Source of the DNA: Candidatus Glassiibacteriota bacterium
GTDB taxonomy: Bacteria > Gemmatimonadota > Glassbacteria > GWA2-58-10
NCBI GenBank assembly: GCA_016934095.1
Contig: JAFGTO010000128.1
Coordinates: 1-11,905, forward strand
DNA: 11,905 nt
Reading direction: 5' to 3'
How positions within the stretch are numbered: the first letter of the stretch is position 1; every line of letters begins with the position of its first letter. Shown one piece after another: positions 1 to 6,402 of the stretch. Both the position numbers and the translations under genes were made by a program. The notes beneath the pieces were generated by a model. It saw nothing but the letters and a program-made list of their open reading frames with translations. It ran no database searches and was not told where the DNA came from.

Positions 1-65
1 CACCCTTGCCGTCCGGCTAACAGTTCCCCCTGTCGGGCCTGTAAAGGACTTTAACCTCCAAGTGG
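1..65. other. Left edge, no supportable gene
   Basis: These bases lie downstream of pepA and before the palindromes. One plus-strand frame reads 17 codons from the window edge to a TAA at 52-54. That could be the tail of a plus-strand gene entering from the left, but it is far too short to identify. I see no RNA gene or other signal here. Confidence 0.3.
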
Positions 66-85
66 GTGCGCCCTGCCGGGCGCAC
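66..85. repeat. Perfect 8-bp palindrome downstream of pepA
   Basis: GTGCGCCC (66-73) and GGGCGCAC (78-85) form a perfect 8-bp GC-rich stem with a 4-base TGCC loop. Neither strand has a T-run directly after it, so by itself it is not a classical intrinsic terminator. It sits next to the stronger hairpin at 92-121 and may act with it as a double hairpin, or protect the 3' end of the pepA mRNA. Confidence 0.6.
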
Positions 86-89
86 TATC

Positions 90-121
90 AAAAAGGGGCG
101 ACCCCGGAGGATCGCCCCTTT
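90..121 (-). terminator. Rho-independent terminator of pepA
   Basis: On the minus strand a 10-bp stem forms between 112-121 and 92-101. Its GC core is GGGGCGA/TCGCCCC and the loop is about 10 bases. The stem is followed by a run of T (complement of the A-run at 90-94). It begins about 30 bases after the pepA stop codon, as expected for the end of that transcript. On the plus strand the stem is followed by TTTCT, so weak bidirectional action is possible. Confidence 0.85.
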
Positions 122-153
122 CTACCGGCAAAGATGTCGGTAACCATAAGCCG

Positions 154-1698
154 TCAGGCCTGCCGCTCTTGCGCCAGGCGCTCGACCAGGTGCACCAGCA
201 GGCGGACTCCGAAGCCGGTGCCGCCCACCGGGGCGTAATCCCGTTTCTTGTCCGCCCAGGCCGGGCCGGCGATGTCCAGGTGCACCCAGGGGGTATCCTT
301 GACGAACTTCTGCAGGAAGAGCGCCCCGGTAATCGCCCCGCCGAAGCGGGTGGCGCCGACATTTTTCACATCGGCGACCTCGCTCTTGATATCATCCTCC
401 ATGTCTTCATCCAGCGGCAGAAGGGCGACTTTCTCACCGGCTTCCCCGGCCGCCCGGCAGACCTGGTCGAGCCAGGGCTCGTCATTGCCCAGGGCCCCGG
501 CGGTGTGAGGACCCAGGCCCACCACGCAGGACCCGGTAAGTGTGGCCAGGTCCACGATACGCCCGGCCTTGTGTTTCACCGCCCAGCCCAGCGAGTCGGC
601 CAGGGTCACCCGGCCCTCGGCATCCGTGTTGCCCACCTCTATGGTAGTTCCATCCAAGGCAGCCACTACGTCATCCGGCTTGTACGCACGGCCTCCGGGC
701 AGGTTTTCCACTGCGGCCACCAGCGCGGTAACCCTCACCGGGAGCTTCATCCGGGCGACCACCGTGATTGCGGCGATCACCGCCGCGGCGCCGGCCATGT
801 CCATTTTCATCGTCGCCATATGCTCGCCCGGCTTGATATTCAGCCCGCCGCTGTCGAAAGTCACCCCCTTGCCCACCAGGAACAGCCCCGGGCCTCTCCC
901 TGCGCCCCTCGGCGCGTAGCCGAGCTCGATAAAACACGGCTTCCTGTCGCTGCCGCGGGCAACCGCCAGCGCCGCGTTCATCTTCCAGCGGGCCATCGCC
1001 TTACTGTCAAGCACTCTCAGCTTCAAGCCGGGTGTGGCGGAAGCCAGCTCCCCGGCCTTTTTCGCCAGCTCCTCCGGGGTCATCACCTCCGGGATCTCGT
1101 TGACCAGGTCCCGGGCGATCTTTACCCCCCCGGCCAAAGCTTCCGCCCTCTCCACCGCCGCCTTCAGCGCCCCGCTGTCAGTGTAAGGCCTGCCATCCGC
1201 CCCGAACCCGATGACCGAGACTTTCTGCGGGCCTGTATAAGGCGGACGGCCTTCCGGTTCTTTCTTGTACTTGTCGAACCGGTAAAGCCCCAGGCTCAGG
1301 CCCTCCGCCATGGCCCCCACCGCCTGTTTCACTTCCAGGCCCGGTGCGGCCGGAACCGGGCAGGCAAGGGTCAGGCTCTTGACGCGGTACTTCCTGGCCA
1401 CCTCGGCGGCCCGGCCGGCCAGGCGGCGAAAGCGCTCGGCAGCCACTTTCTCCTCCGGGCCCAGCCCCAGCAGGGCCACCCTCAAGGCACCGGCCTTCCC
1501 CATGGTATGAAAGGTCAGGCCCTGACCCGGCTTGCCCTTGAAATCCTCCTCTTCAACCAGTTGTTTCAACGTACCATCCAGCAATTTATCGAGCTGGAGC
1601 ACCGGACCGCCCTGCATCACCCTGTCTTCGCATACCGGGAGCACCAGCAAATCAGTCCTGGTTTTCAGGTCCAGGGCCTTGATAATCTCGACTTTCAT
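154..1698 (-). CDS. pepA: Leucyl aminopeptidase (cytosol aminopeptidase, M17)
   Basis: This gene encodes a cytosolic dinuclear-metal exopeptidase that removes N-terminal residues from peptides in protein turnover; M17 enzymes are typically hexameric. The protein is about 514 residues, normal for the family. Residues 1-170 form the variable N-terminal domain and the rest the catalytic domain. Seen in the sequence, numbering from the GTG codon one triplet upstream: VGKGVTFDSGG with Lys278 and Asp283, MKMDMAGAAAV with Asp301, and the family signature NTDAEGR with Asp360, Glu362 and Arg364. These are the expected metal ligands and the bicarbonate-binding Arg. The C-terminal GTGFGVRLL segment is also typical. 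ATG at 1698 is preferred over GTG at 1701 because the Shine-Dalgarno-like AAGGGTGA sits better before it, but both are possible. The gene has its own -10 box and terminator, so it looks monocistronic. All key residues are present. Confidence 0.96.
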   Translation of the reverse strand: MKVEIIKALDLKTRTDLLVLPVCEDRVMQGGPVLQLDKLLDGTLKQLVEEEDFKGKPGQGLTFHTMGKAGALRVALLGLGPEEKVAAERFRRLAGRAAEVARKYRVKSLTLACPVPAAPGLEVKQAVGAMAEGLSLGLYRFDKYKKEPEGRPPYTGPQKVSVIGFGADGRPYTDSGALKAAVERAEALAGGVKIARDLVNEIPEVMTPEELAKKAGELASATPGLKLRVLDSKAMARWKMNAALAVARGSDRKPCFIELGYAPRGAGRGPGLFLVGKGVTFDSGGLNIKPGEHMATMKMDMAGAAAVIAAITVVARMKLPVRVTALVAAVENLPGGRAYKPDDVVAALDGTTIEVGNTDAEGRVTLADSLGWAVKHKAGRIVDLATLTGSCVVGLGPHTAGALGNDEPWLDQVCRAAGEAGEKVALLPLDEDMEDDIKSEVADVKNVGATRFGGAITGALFLQKFVKDTPWVHLDIAGPAWADKKRDYAPVGGTGFGVRLLVHLVERLAQERQA

Positions 1699-1733
1699 CA
1701 CTTTTTCACCCTTTCTCGGTCCGTTTGAACCGG

Positions 1734-1762
1734 ATTATATCCATAATCCCGCCGAAGGCGGA
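1734..1762 (-). promoter_or_regulatory. Probable pepA promoter with overlapping inverted repeat
   Basis: The minus strand reads TATAAT at 1739-1734, a perfect -10 hexamer, about 36 bases upstream of the pepA ATG. The -35 region at 17-19 bp spacing is poor, with only a TT start. A perfect inverted repeat, CCGCC-GAA-GGCGG (1749-1761 on the plus strand), fills the spacer. It could be an operator or only a chance GC-rich palindrome. Predicted transcription start is near 1727. Confidence 0.55.
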
Positions 1763-1807
1763 ACGGCAGCTCCCCGCAAGCCGGGTCCTGACTGCGGCGC
1801 CCCAGCC

Positions 1808-1828
1808 GTGCCAAAGGCTCTTTGGCGC
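1808..1828. repeat. Intergenic hairpin
   Basis: GCCAAAG (1810-1816) and CTTTGGC (1820-1826) pair perfectly around a GCT triloop. One G-T and one G-C pair extend the stem to about 9 bp. It lies between the terminator at 1842-1882 and the pepA promoter. Function is unknown; it may be read as an RNA hairpin or bound as DNA. Confidence 0.5.
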
Positions 1829-1841
1829 GAAAGCCCGGGTT

Positions 1842-1882
1842 AAAAAATGCGCCCCCTGGCGGTTCAGCTCTCCCGGGGGCGC
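1842..1882 (-). terminator. Rho-independent terminator of the ferritin-like gene
   Basis: GCGCCCCC (1849-1856) and GGGGGCGC (1875-1882) form an 8-bp GC stem with an 18-base loop. On the minus strand the stem is followed by A and then six T (complement of 1842-1847). It lies about 80 bases after the stop codon of the minus-strand gene at 1965-2474 and upstream of the pepA promoter, so it should isolate the two transcripts. Confidence 0.8.
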
Positions 1883-1939
1883 TTGTTTCTCTATTCGACA
1901 GGTATACGCTACGCCCTGACAATCCCTGCTGCTGGGCAG

Positions 1940-1971
1940 TCCCTGATACCTTGGTCCGGAAAAATCAGGGA
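1940..1971. repeat. Inverted repeat over a stop codon
   Basis: TCCCTGAT (1940-1947) and ATCAGGGA (1964-1971) are perfect 8-bp inverted repeats separated by 16 bases. The right arm includes the stop codon (1965-1967) of the ferritin-like gene. No T-run follows, so it is unlikely to terminate alone. It may stabilise the 3' end of that mRNA. Confidence 0.5.
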
Positions 1972-2474
1972 AAGCGGGCGATGACTTCCTTTTTCTTTTT
2001 TGCTATCTGCTCTGCCTGTTCTTTCTTCCGCGAGGAGATTTCCTCAAATGCCTTTTTCTCATTCTCGTAAAAAATGTCTCCCGAACTTATCGAATAGAAG
2101 TTCGACAACTCGTTCCAAGTGTCCACACAGTAAGCCAGCACGTGGATAGGATTAAAATTCCGGTCAAACAGCTCTTCGGCTTTAGTGTGGGGGTAAAATT
2201 TTTCGCTGCGGGTTTTCTGGAGGTCCTTGACATAGTCATCCAGGGAGATATCCTCTATTTTATCCGTGTTCTGCACCGATTCAAGCGGCACCAGCAGGTT
2301 TTCAAAGGCTTCACGGTCGGCTGCCGCTTCATCGAGCATTTGCTGCACGAACGACTTCAGTGAAGAGGATTCTCCGAGACGAGTCTGAAAACGCTCCAGA
2401 AAATGCTCGCCGTCTTTTTCAATCTGGATGGCGATTTTTATCAACTGGATATCCTGGCTGCGGTTTTCACTCAT
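1965..2474 (-). CDS. Ferritin/rubrerythrin-like helical bundle protein, iron ligands degenerate
   Basis: This 169-residue protein has no signal peptide or membrane segment. It reads as four helices in two similar halves: about 8-30 (with AIQIEKDGEHF), 40-62 (MLDEAAADREAF), 108-128 (HVLAYCVDTWNELSNFY) and 136-166. The first pair resembles the Glu-rich helix and the E-x-x-H helix of rubrerythrin-type ferritin-like proteins, so a four-helix bundle is a fair inference. The E-x-x-H motifs are not intact: helix 2 has ADREAF and helix 4 has RKKEQAEQ with no His, so a normal di-iron site is doubtful. The C-terminal helix is very Lys/Glu-rich. The ATG at 2474 is backed by a GAGGG Shine-Dalgarno about 9 bases upstream. 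The gene is clearly AT-richer than its neighbours, with its own promoter (2548-2576) and terminator, which suggests an independently expressed and possibly acquired gene. The molecular function is not known. A generic coiled-coil protein is the main alternative. Confidence 0.75.
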   Translation of the reverse strand: MSENRSQDIQLIKIAIQIEKDGEHFLERFQTRLGESSSLKSFVQQMLDEAAADREAFENLLVPLESVQNTDKIEDISLDDYVKDLQKTRSEKFYPHTKAEELFDRNFNPIHVLAYCVDTWNELSNFYSISSGDIFYENEKKAFEEISSRKKEQAEQIAKKKKEVIARFP

Positions 2475-2547
2475 ATATATTTTCCCTCAACAGATTAAGT
2501 CATCCTATATCGAAAGCTATCAAATGCCGGAGGCTGAACGAATCTAT

Positions 2548-2576
2548 AAGATATTTTTCTCTATCGCGGTTGTCAA
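2548..2576 (-). promoter_or_regulatory. Sigma-70 promoter of the ferritin-like gene
   Basis: The minus strand carries a perfect -35 TTGACA (complement of 2571-2576), a 17-base spacer and TATCTT (complement of 2548-2553) as the -10. Surrounding DNA is AT-rich. Predicted start of transcription is near 2541, giving a leader of about 65 bases before the ATG at 2474. It is the clearest promoter in the window. Confidence 0.7.
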
Positions 2577-2649
2577 CAAATTAAGCTTTACAAGCCGATA
2601 CCATATTTTTTTCAGCGTGTCATCTAGGAAACAGAGTAAAGCGAACGAC

Positions 2650-2667
2650 CAGCCCTCAAGCAGGCTG
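2650..2667 (-). terminator. Weak hairpin after the VWA gene
   Basis: CAGCC (2650-2654) and GGCTG (2663-2667) give a 5-bp stem about 20 bases beyond the stop codon of the VWA gene. Only a loose T-rich tail follows on the minus strand. It is the only terminator-like structure between that gene and the promoter at 2548-2576, and it is weak, so read-through into the ferritin-like gene is possible. Confidence 0.25.
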
Positions 2668-2686
2668 ATTGGGCCATCCCACCCGC

Positions 2687-4951
2687 TCAGGCCAATGATT
2701 TCCGGCGTCTCAGGGTCCATTCGGCGGCCAGCAGAGCTACTATCAGCAAATAAACCCAGCCGCTGGTGTATGGGTGAAAAGCGCTCACCTCGGGTTCCCG
2801 GATTTCCCCGGTGAGGGCAGGGGCCTTGAAATCCCGCCCATGCAAGGTAACGCTCCCGCTCCTCGCGGGCAACCCGGCCAGCAGGCTCGTGTCCGGTGCG
2901 GTCTCGGCCAGCTCGGGGGAGTAGCTTTCCACTGCAAACCTGCCAGAGACCACCCTGCCGGCAACGCGGCCCTCATAGACGTAGGATCCGGGCGCCAACC
3001 TGCCCGGCTCAACGGTAAAAACCGCCTCGCCGTCCCGGTACTCCCCGGGCTGCACCTCGGCGACCGCCACGGTATCCTCCTTCTCCGCCTGGCGCCTCAC
3101 CACCACCCTGACTGTCTTAGTGGAACCGGCCGCAGTTTCCTGCTCCGCAGCCTGCTGCAGGGCACCGTCGAGAACGACCTCCTCCCCCCGGCTGAAAACC
3201 GGCCGCCTGGGCCGGAGGGTGAATTCCTCGCTGCGCTCACCGCTCAACAGCCAGCCGGTCAGCTCTTCCCACAACCTGTAATACCTGGTGTCCCGCTTTT
3301 CCCCGGAGGACTGCCCCAGCATGTGCCAGCGCCACAGCCCTCTTCCCAGGACCGTTGCCACCCGGGCCCGCCTTACCGGCTGGGCCACCAGCACCGGCCC
3401 GAGGGCCTGGTCCCTGCGCTTGCCTGTGCCGGCCCTGGCGAGCACCTCCGCCTGCACCTCGAGCGGGGCGTCCGGGAACACCCACTCCAGCGGTGGCAGG
3501 TTGTCCATAGTTTCTCCGGCACCCAGGCCGTCAAGGATGCCATAGCGGTCGAGGGTAAAGACGGTTGCCGGCTGCTGACGGCCGGGTACTTGCCTGAACC
3601 CCCCGGGCAGATTCCCCCTGAACGGCAGGTACGCCGCGAGATCTCCGGGCAGAGATGAGAGCGCCAGCGGGCCGGTCGGCCAGAAAATCAGCCCGAACCC
3701 TCCCCTGGCGGCACGGCCGGCCAGGCGCGATAAGAACCCGGCCTCGTACCCTGACAGCTCGCCGTGCAACAGCACCAGCTCAACCTCCTGCAGCTCTGCT
3801 GCACCAGGCAGAAAACCTTGGGAATAAACGCCATCGTCATCCAGGCGGCGGACATACACCCCTGTCCCGGAGGAGCGCAAGAGGACCAGCGACTCCACGT
3901 TCCAGTCCCCGTTCGACAACATGACCTGCCGCAGGAAAGTGAAGTCCCAGTCCGGCTGGTTGCTCACCAGCAGTATCTCCCGCTTGCCTTTGCTTACCTC
4001 CACGAACAGCAGGCGCTCGTTGTTCAAGGTGCACCACTCGTTTTCCAGGGGGCGAAGGACGACCCTGACCAGCTTGAGTCCGGGATCGCCGGCCTCGACT
4101 CTGACCCTGGAGCTCACGAACCGGGAGGGGCCCGGCTCGAGGACGATCCGCCTTTCGGCCGCCTTGCGCCCATCGACAAAAATGTCGGCCACAGCCACTA
4201 CCCCGCCGGGGGCCGCTTCCCCTGCAGGCCCGGGCCGGCTGACAGCGATGGACAGCTCGAGCTCCATCTCCTGCCCGGCGAAAACCCGTCCTCCCGGCCG
4301 CTCGACACCGACCAGGGCCAGGTCCGACAGGGCGGGCCGCTCGCCCACTATGACGGCCTCGACCGCAGGCGGGTCTCCTTCCGCAGCCTCCAGGACTGAA
4401 ACCGGGTCCGCCCCGGAGTTGACTGCACCGTCGCTGATCACGTAGATCCTGTCCCAGAGGCCCGGCGCTGCGGAGAGCAGTCCCTCGAGTGCGGCGCCCA
4501 GGTCGGTACGGTCCTCCACTGAGGCGAAAATACCGCCAAGGCTGTCCATCGCTGTCAGCTCCCCGCCGAAAGCGAAAAGGGCCGGTTCCTGTCCTGCAGA
4601 CGGGAGTCCGGAAATAAGGCCGTCGGCAATCTCGAGGGCCGCCTCACGCCTGTCCCCGCCGACACCCCCGCCTTCTGCGGGCAGCAACATACTGGCCGAG
4701 CGATCCACCAGCACCGCCACCCGCTCTGGCCTCGATCTCGACCGGGTCAGGCTCACCACCGGCTCGAACAGCAGCATCCCGGTCAGGGCGACCACCGCAA
4801 TCCTCAGGCCCAGCAGCAGCAGCCGGTAGCCGGCGCTCAGCGGAGGGAAAGTGCGTCGGTAGGTCCACCAGGCCACCACCAGGGCGGCCGCCGGCAGCAG
4901 GACCAGCCACAGGGTGCGTACCGCCTGAAATTCAAGACTAATGTCTGCCAA
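2687..4951 (-). CDS. Membrane-anchored VWA-domain protein with GATase1-like region
   Basis: This protein of about 754 residues probably binds a protein partner or surveys the envelope. No enzyme activity is shown. Numbering from the TTG start: hydrophobic helices at about 14-29 and 44-63; a von Willebrand A domain from about 77 to 203 with a complete MIDAS (DRSAS with Asp83, Ser85, Ser87; Thr149; ISDG with Asp174); beta-rich segments; a Rossmann-like stretch at about 324-428 (ILLVSNQPDWDF, LVLLHGEL, GLIFWPTGP) like the inactive class I glutamine amidotransferase fold of this family; and a C-terminal membrane helix at about 731-746 followed by RRR. The large middle part is expected outside the cytoplasmic membrane. 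The TTG at 4951 has a strong GGGAGAGAGG element just upstream and gives the short N-terminus usual for the family. An ATG at 5002 would add 17 residues inside folC with poor ribosome-binding context. The gene overlaps folC by 14 bases, so translation is probably coupled. No BatA/MoxR neighbours are in view. Function is unknown. Confidence 0.88.
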   Translation of the reverse strand: MADISLEFQAVRTLWLVLLPAAALVVAWWTYRRTFPPLSAGYRLLLLGLRIAVVALTGMLLFEPVVSLTRSRSRPERVAVLVDRSASMLLPAEGGGVGGDRREAALEIADGLISGLPSAGQEPALFAFGGELTAMDSLGGIFASVEDRTDLGAALEGLLSAAPGLWDRIYVISDGAVNSGADPVSVLEAAEGDPPAVEAVIVGERPALSDLALVGVERPGGRVFAGQEMELELSIAVSRPGPAGEAAPGGVVAVADIFVDGRKAAERRIVLEPGPSRFVSSRVRVEAGDPGLKLVRVVLRPLENEWCTLNNERLLFVEVSKGKREILLVSNQPDWDFTFLRQVMLSNGDWNVESLVLLRSSGTGVYVRRLDDDGVYSQGFLPGAAELQEVELVLLHGELSGYEAGFLSRLAGRAARGGFGLIFWPTGPLALSSLPGDLAAYLPFRGNLPGGFRQVPGRQQPATVFTLDRYGILDGLGAGETMDNLPPLEWVFPDAPLEVQAEVLARAGTGKRRDQALGPVLVAQPVRRARVATVLGRGLWRWHMLGQSSGEKRDTRYYRLWEELTGWLLSGERSEEFTLRPRRPVFSRGEEVVLDGALQQAAEQETAAGSTKTVRVVVRRQAEKEDTVAVAEVQPGEYRDGEAVFTVEPGRLAPGSYVYEGRVAGRVVSGRFAVESYSPELAETAPDTSLLAGLPARSGSVTLHGRDFKAPALTGEIREPEVSAFHPYTSGWVYLLIVALLAAEWTLRRRKSLA

Positions 4952-6299
4952 CTGACCTCTCTCCCTGGTCCACGCTGATTCCCAGCCAGCGCATGGCCTC
5001 ACCCACGATATGGAACGAGCCGGTTACCAGCACCGGCGAGCCCCGTTTCCCGGCCAGCCCGCAAGCCAGCTCCAGGGCCTCGGCCGTGGAGGAGCAGGCG
5101 TCCGCCCGCGCCCCGTGCTCTCTCAGGTACCGCGCCAGGCTTTCCGGGTCCGACTGGCCCCGGCCGGTATCCGCCCGTCCGAAATCCGCCAGCGGCAGGA
5201 AAAAACGGTCCGCCACCGAGAGCAGGGGATGGAAAAAACCGGCGCGCCTCTTGTATAATCCAAGTCCGGCCACGGCCACGGCCCGCGTGCCGCTGCCGCA
5301 GACCTGCCTGAACACCAGGGCCAGCCTGCGCGCCGCCGGCGGGTTGTGGCCCACGTCCAGGATCAGCTCCACCGATCCCGGGCCCAGGTGCCGCTGAAAC
5401 CTGCCGGGCATCCTCAAAGCTTCCAGCGCCCGGGCCGTTTTGCCATTGTCCGCCGCCACCCCCAGCTTCTCCAGCATCATCTCCGCCGCCAGCAGGCCCA
5501 GGGCTGCATTGCGGGCCTGGTGCATCCCGAACAAAGCAACCCCGGCCCTTTGCAGCTCGAGCCCCGGGCCGCGGTAATCGAAAACCAGCCCGTCCTGGAG
5601 CTGCCGCACCCGGCTCAGCCTCACCTCCCGTTCGAGCAGGACCAGCGGGCTGCCCACCCTGCGGCAGGCCTCCTCGATCACCGGGAGGACTTTCCGGTTT
5701 CTCTCGGCGCAAATCAGCGGCACCGAGGGCTTGACAATCCCCGCCTTCTCCGCGGCGATGGCCCGGAGGCCGGCGCCCAGGTACTTCGCATGGTCCATGC
5801 CCACCGAAGTGATCGCCGCCACAGCCGGGCGGATCACGTTAGTAGCGTCGTACCTGCCGCCCAGACCCACCTCGACCGCCGCGGCCTCCACCTGCGAGCG
5901 GTGGAAATAATCGAAAGCCATGCCGGTGACGGTTTCAAAGAAAGTGATGCGACGGCCCAGGATAAAGGGGAGGTGTTCGCCGACCCAGTCCGCGATAAAC
6001 TGACAGGGGACAGCCTCGGGGCCGATCCTTATCCGCTCGCGGATGGACAGCAGGTGGGGGCTGGTGAAAAGGCCGCAGGACACGCCGTGGGACACCAGTA
6101 CCGCATGGCAGACCGCGGAGGCCGTGCCCTTGCCGTTGGTCCCGGCGATATGGCAACAGACAAACCGCTCGTGCGGGTTTCCCAGCCGCTCGAGCAGGAT
6201 GGCGATATTTTCCAGTCCCAGCTTGACACCGAAGCACTGAAGGCCGTAGAGGGCCTCGACCGCCTGGTGGTAAGAAACTTTTTCTCGCCGGCTTTCCAT
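4938..6299 (-). CDS. folC: Bifunctional dihydrofolate synthase / folylpolyglutamate synthase
   Basis: This Mur-ligase-family cytosolic enzyme joins glutamate to dihydropteroate and/or tetrahydrofolate using ATP, in folate biosynthesis and retention. The protein is about 453 residues, a usual length. In order: the ATP-binding loop HIAGTNGKGT (near 50-59), TSPHLLSIRERIRI (near 79-92), EVGLGGRYDATN (near 143-154), SVGMDHAKYLG and AAEKAGIVKP (including the Lys usually carbamylated in this family), then the C-terminal ligand domain with MPGRFQ and LDVGHNP (family DxGHNP/DGAHNP motif). Everything needed for catalysis appears present. Whether it performs one or both reactions cannot be read from sequence alone. 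The ATG at 6299 is chosen because it places the first conserved helix (SYHQAVEALYGL) at the N-terminus; a longer in-frame TTG start at 6374 would add 25 unlike residues. It lies about 100 bases after the aminotransferase gene and overlaps the VWA gene. Confidence 0.95.
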   Translation of the reverse strand: MESRREKVSYHQAVEALYGLQCFGVKLGLENIAILLERLGNPHERFVCCHIAGTNGKGTASAVCHAVLVSHGVSCGLFTSPHLLSIRERIRIGPEAVPCQFIADWVGEHLPFILGRRITFFETVTGMAFDYFHRSQVEAAAVEVGLGGRYDATNVIRPAVAAITSVGMDHAKYLGAGLRAIAAEKAGIVKPSVPLICAERNRKVLPVIEEACRRVGSPLVLLEREVRLSRVRQLQDGLVFDYRGPGLELQRAGVALFGMHQARNAALGLLAAEMMLEKLGVAADNGKTARALEALRMPGRFQRHLGPGSVELILDVGHNPPAARRLALVFRQVCGSGTRAVAVAGLGLYKRRAGFFHPLLSVADRFFLPLADFGRADTGRGQSDPESLARYLREHGARADACSSTAEALELACGLAGKRGSPVLVTGSFHIVGEAMRWLGISVDQGERSVGRH

Positions 6300-6402
6300 T
6301 GCCCGACCTGTCCTGTCTCGTTCGGGAGAACCGCCTCTGCTGCAAACTCCCACGCATCCCGGGAAAACCGGCAAGACCCCTCACCGGCACTACTGCCTCC
6401 GT

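Noticed and set aside
169..1728. Long plus-strand open frame (519 codons) opposite pepA
   Set aside because: It is exactly antisense to a fully recognisable aminopeptidase, is rich in His, Arg, Gly and Gln in the way of high-GC shadows, and shows no known motif.
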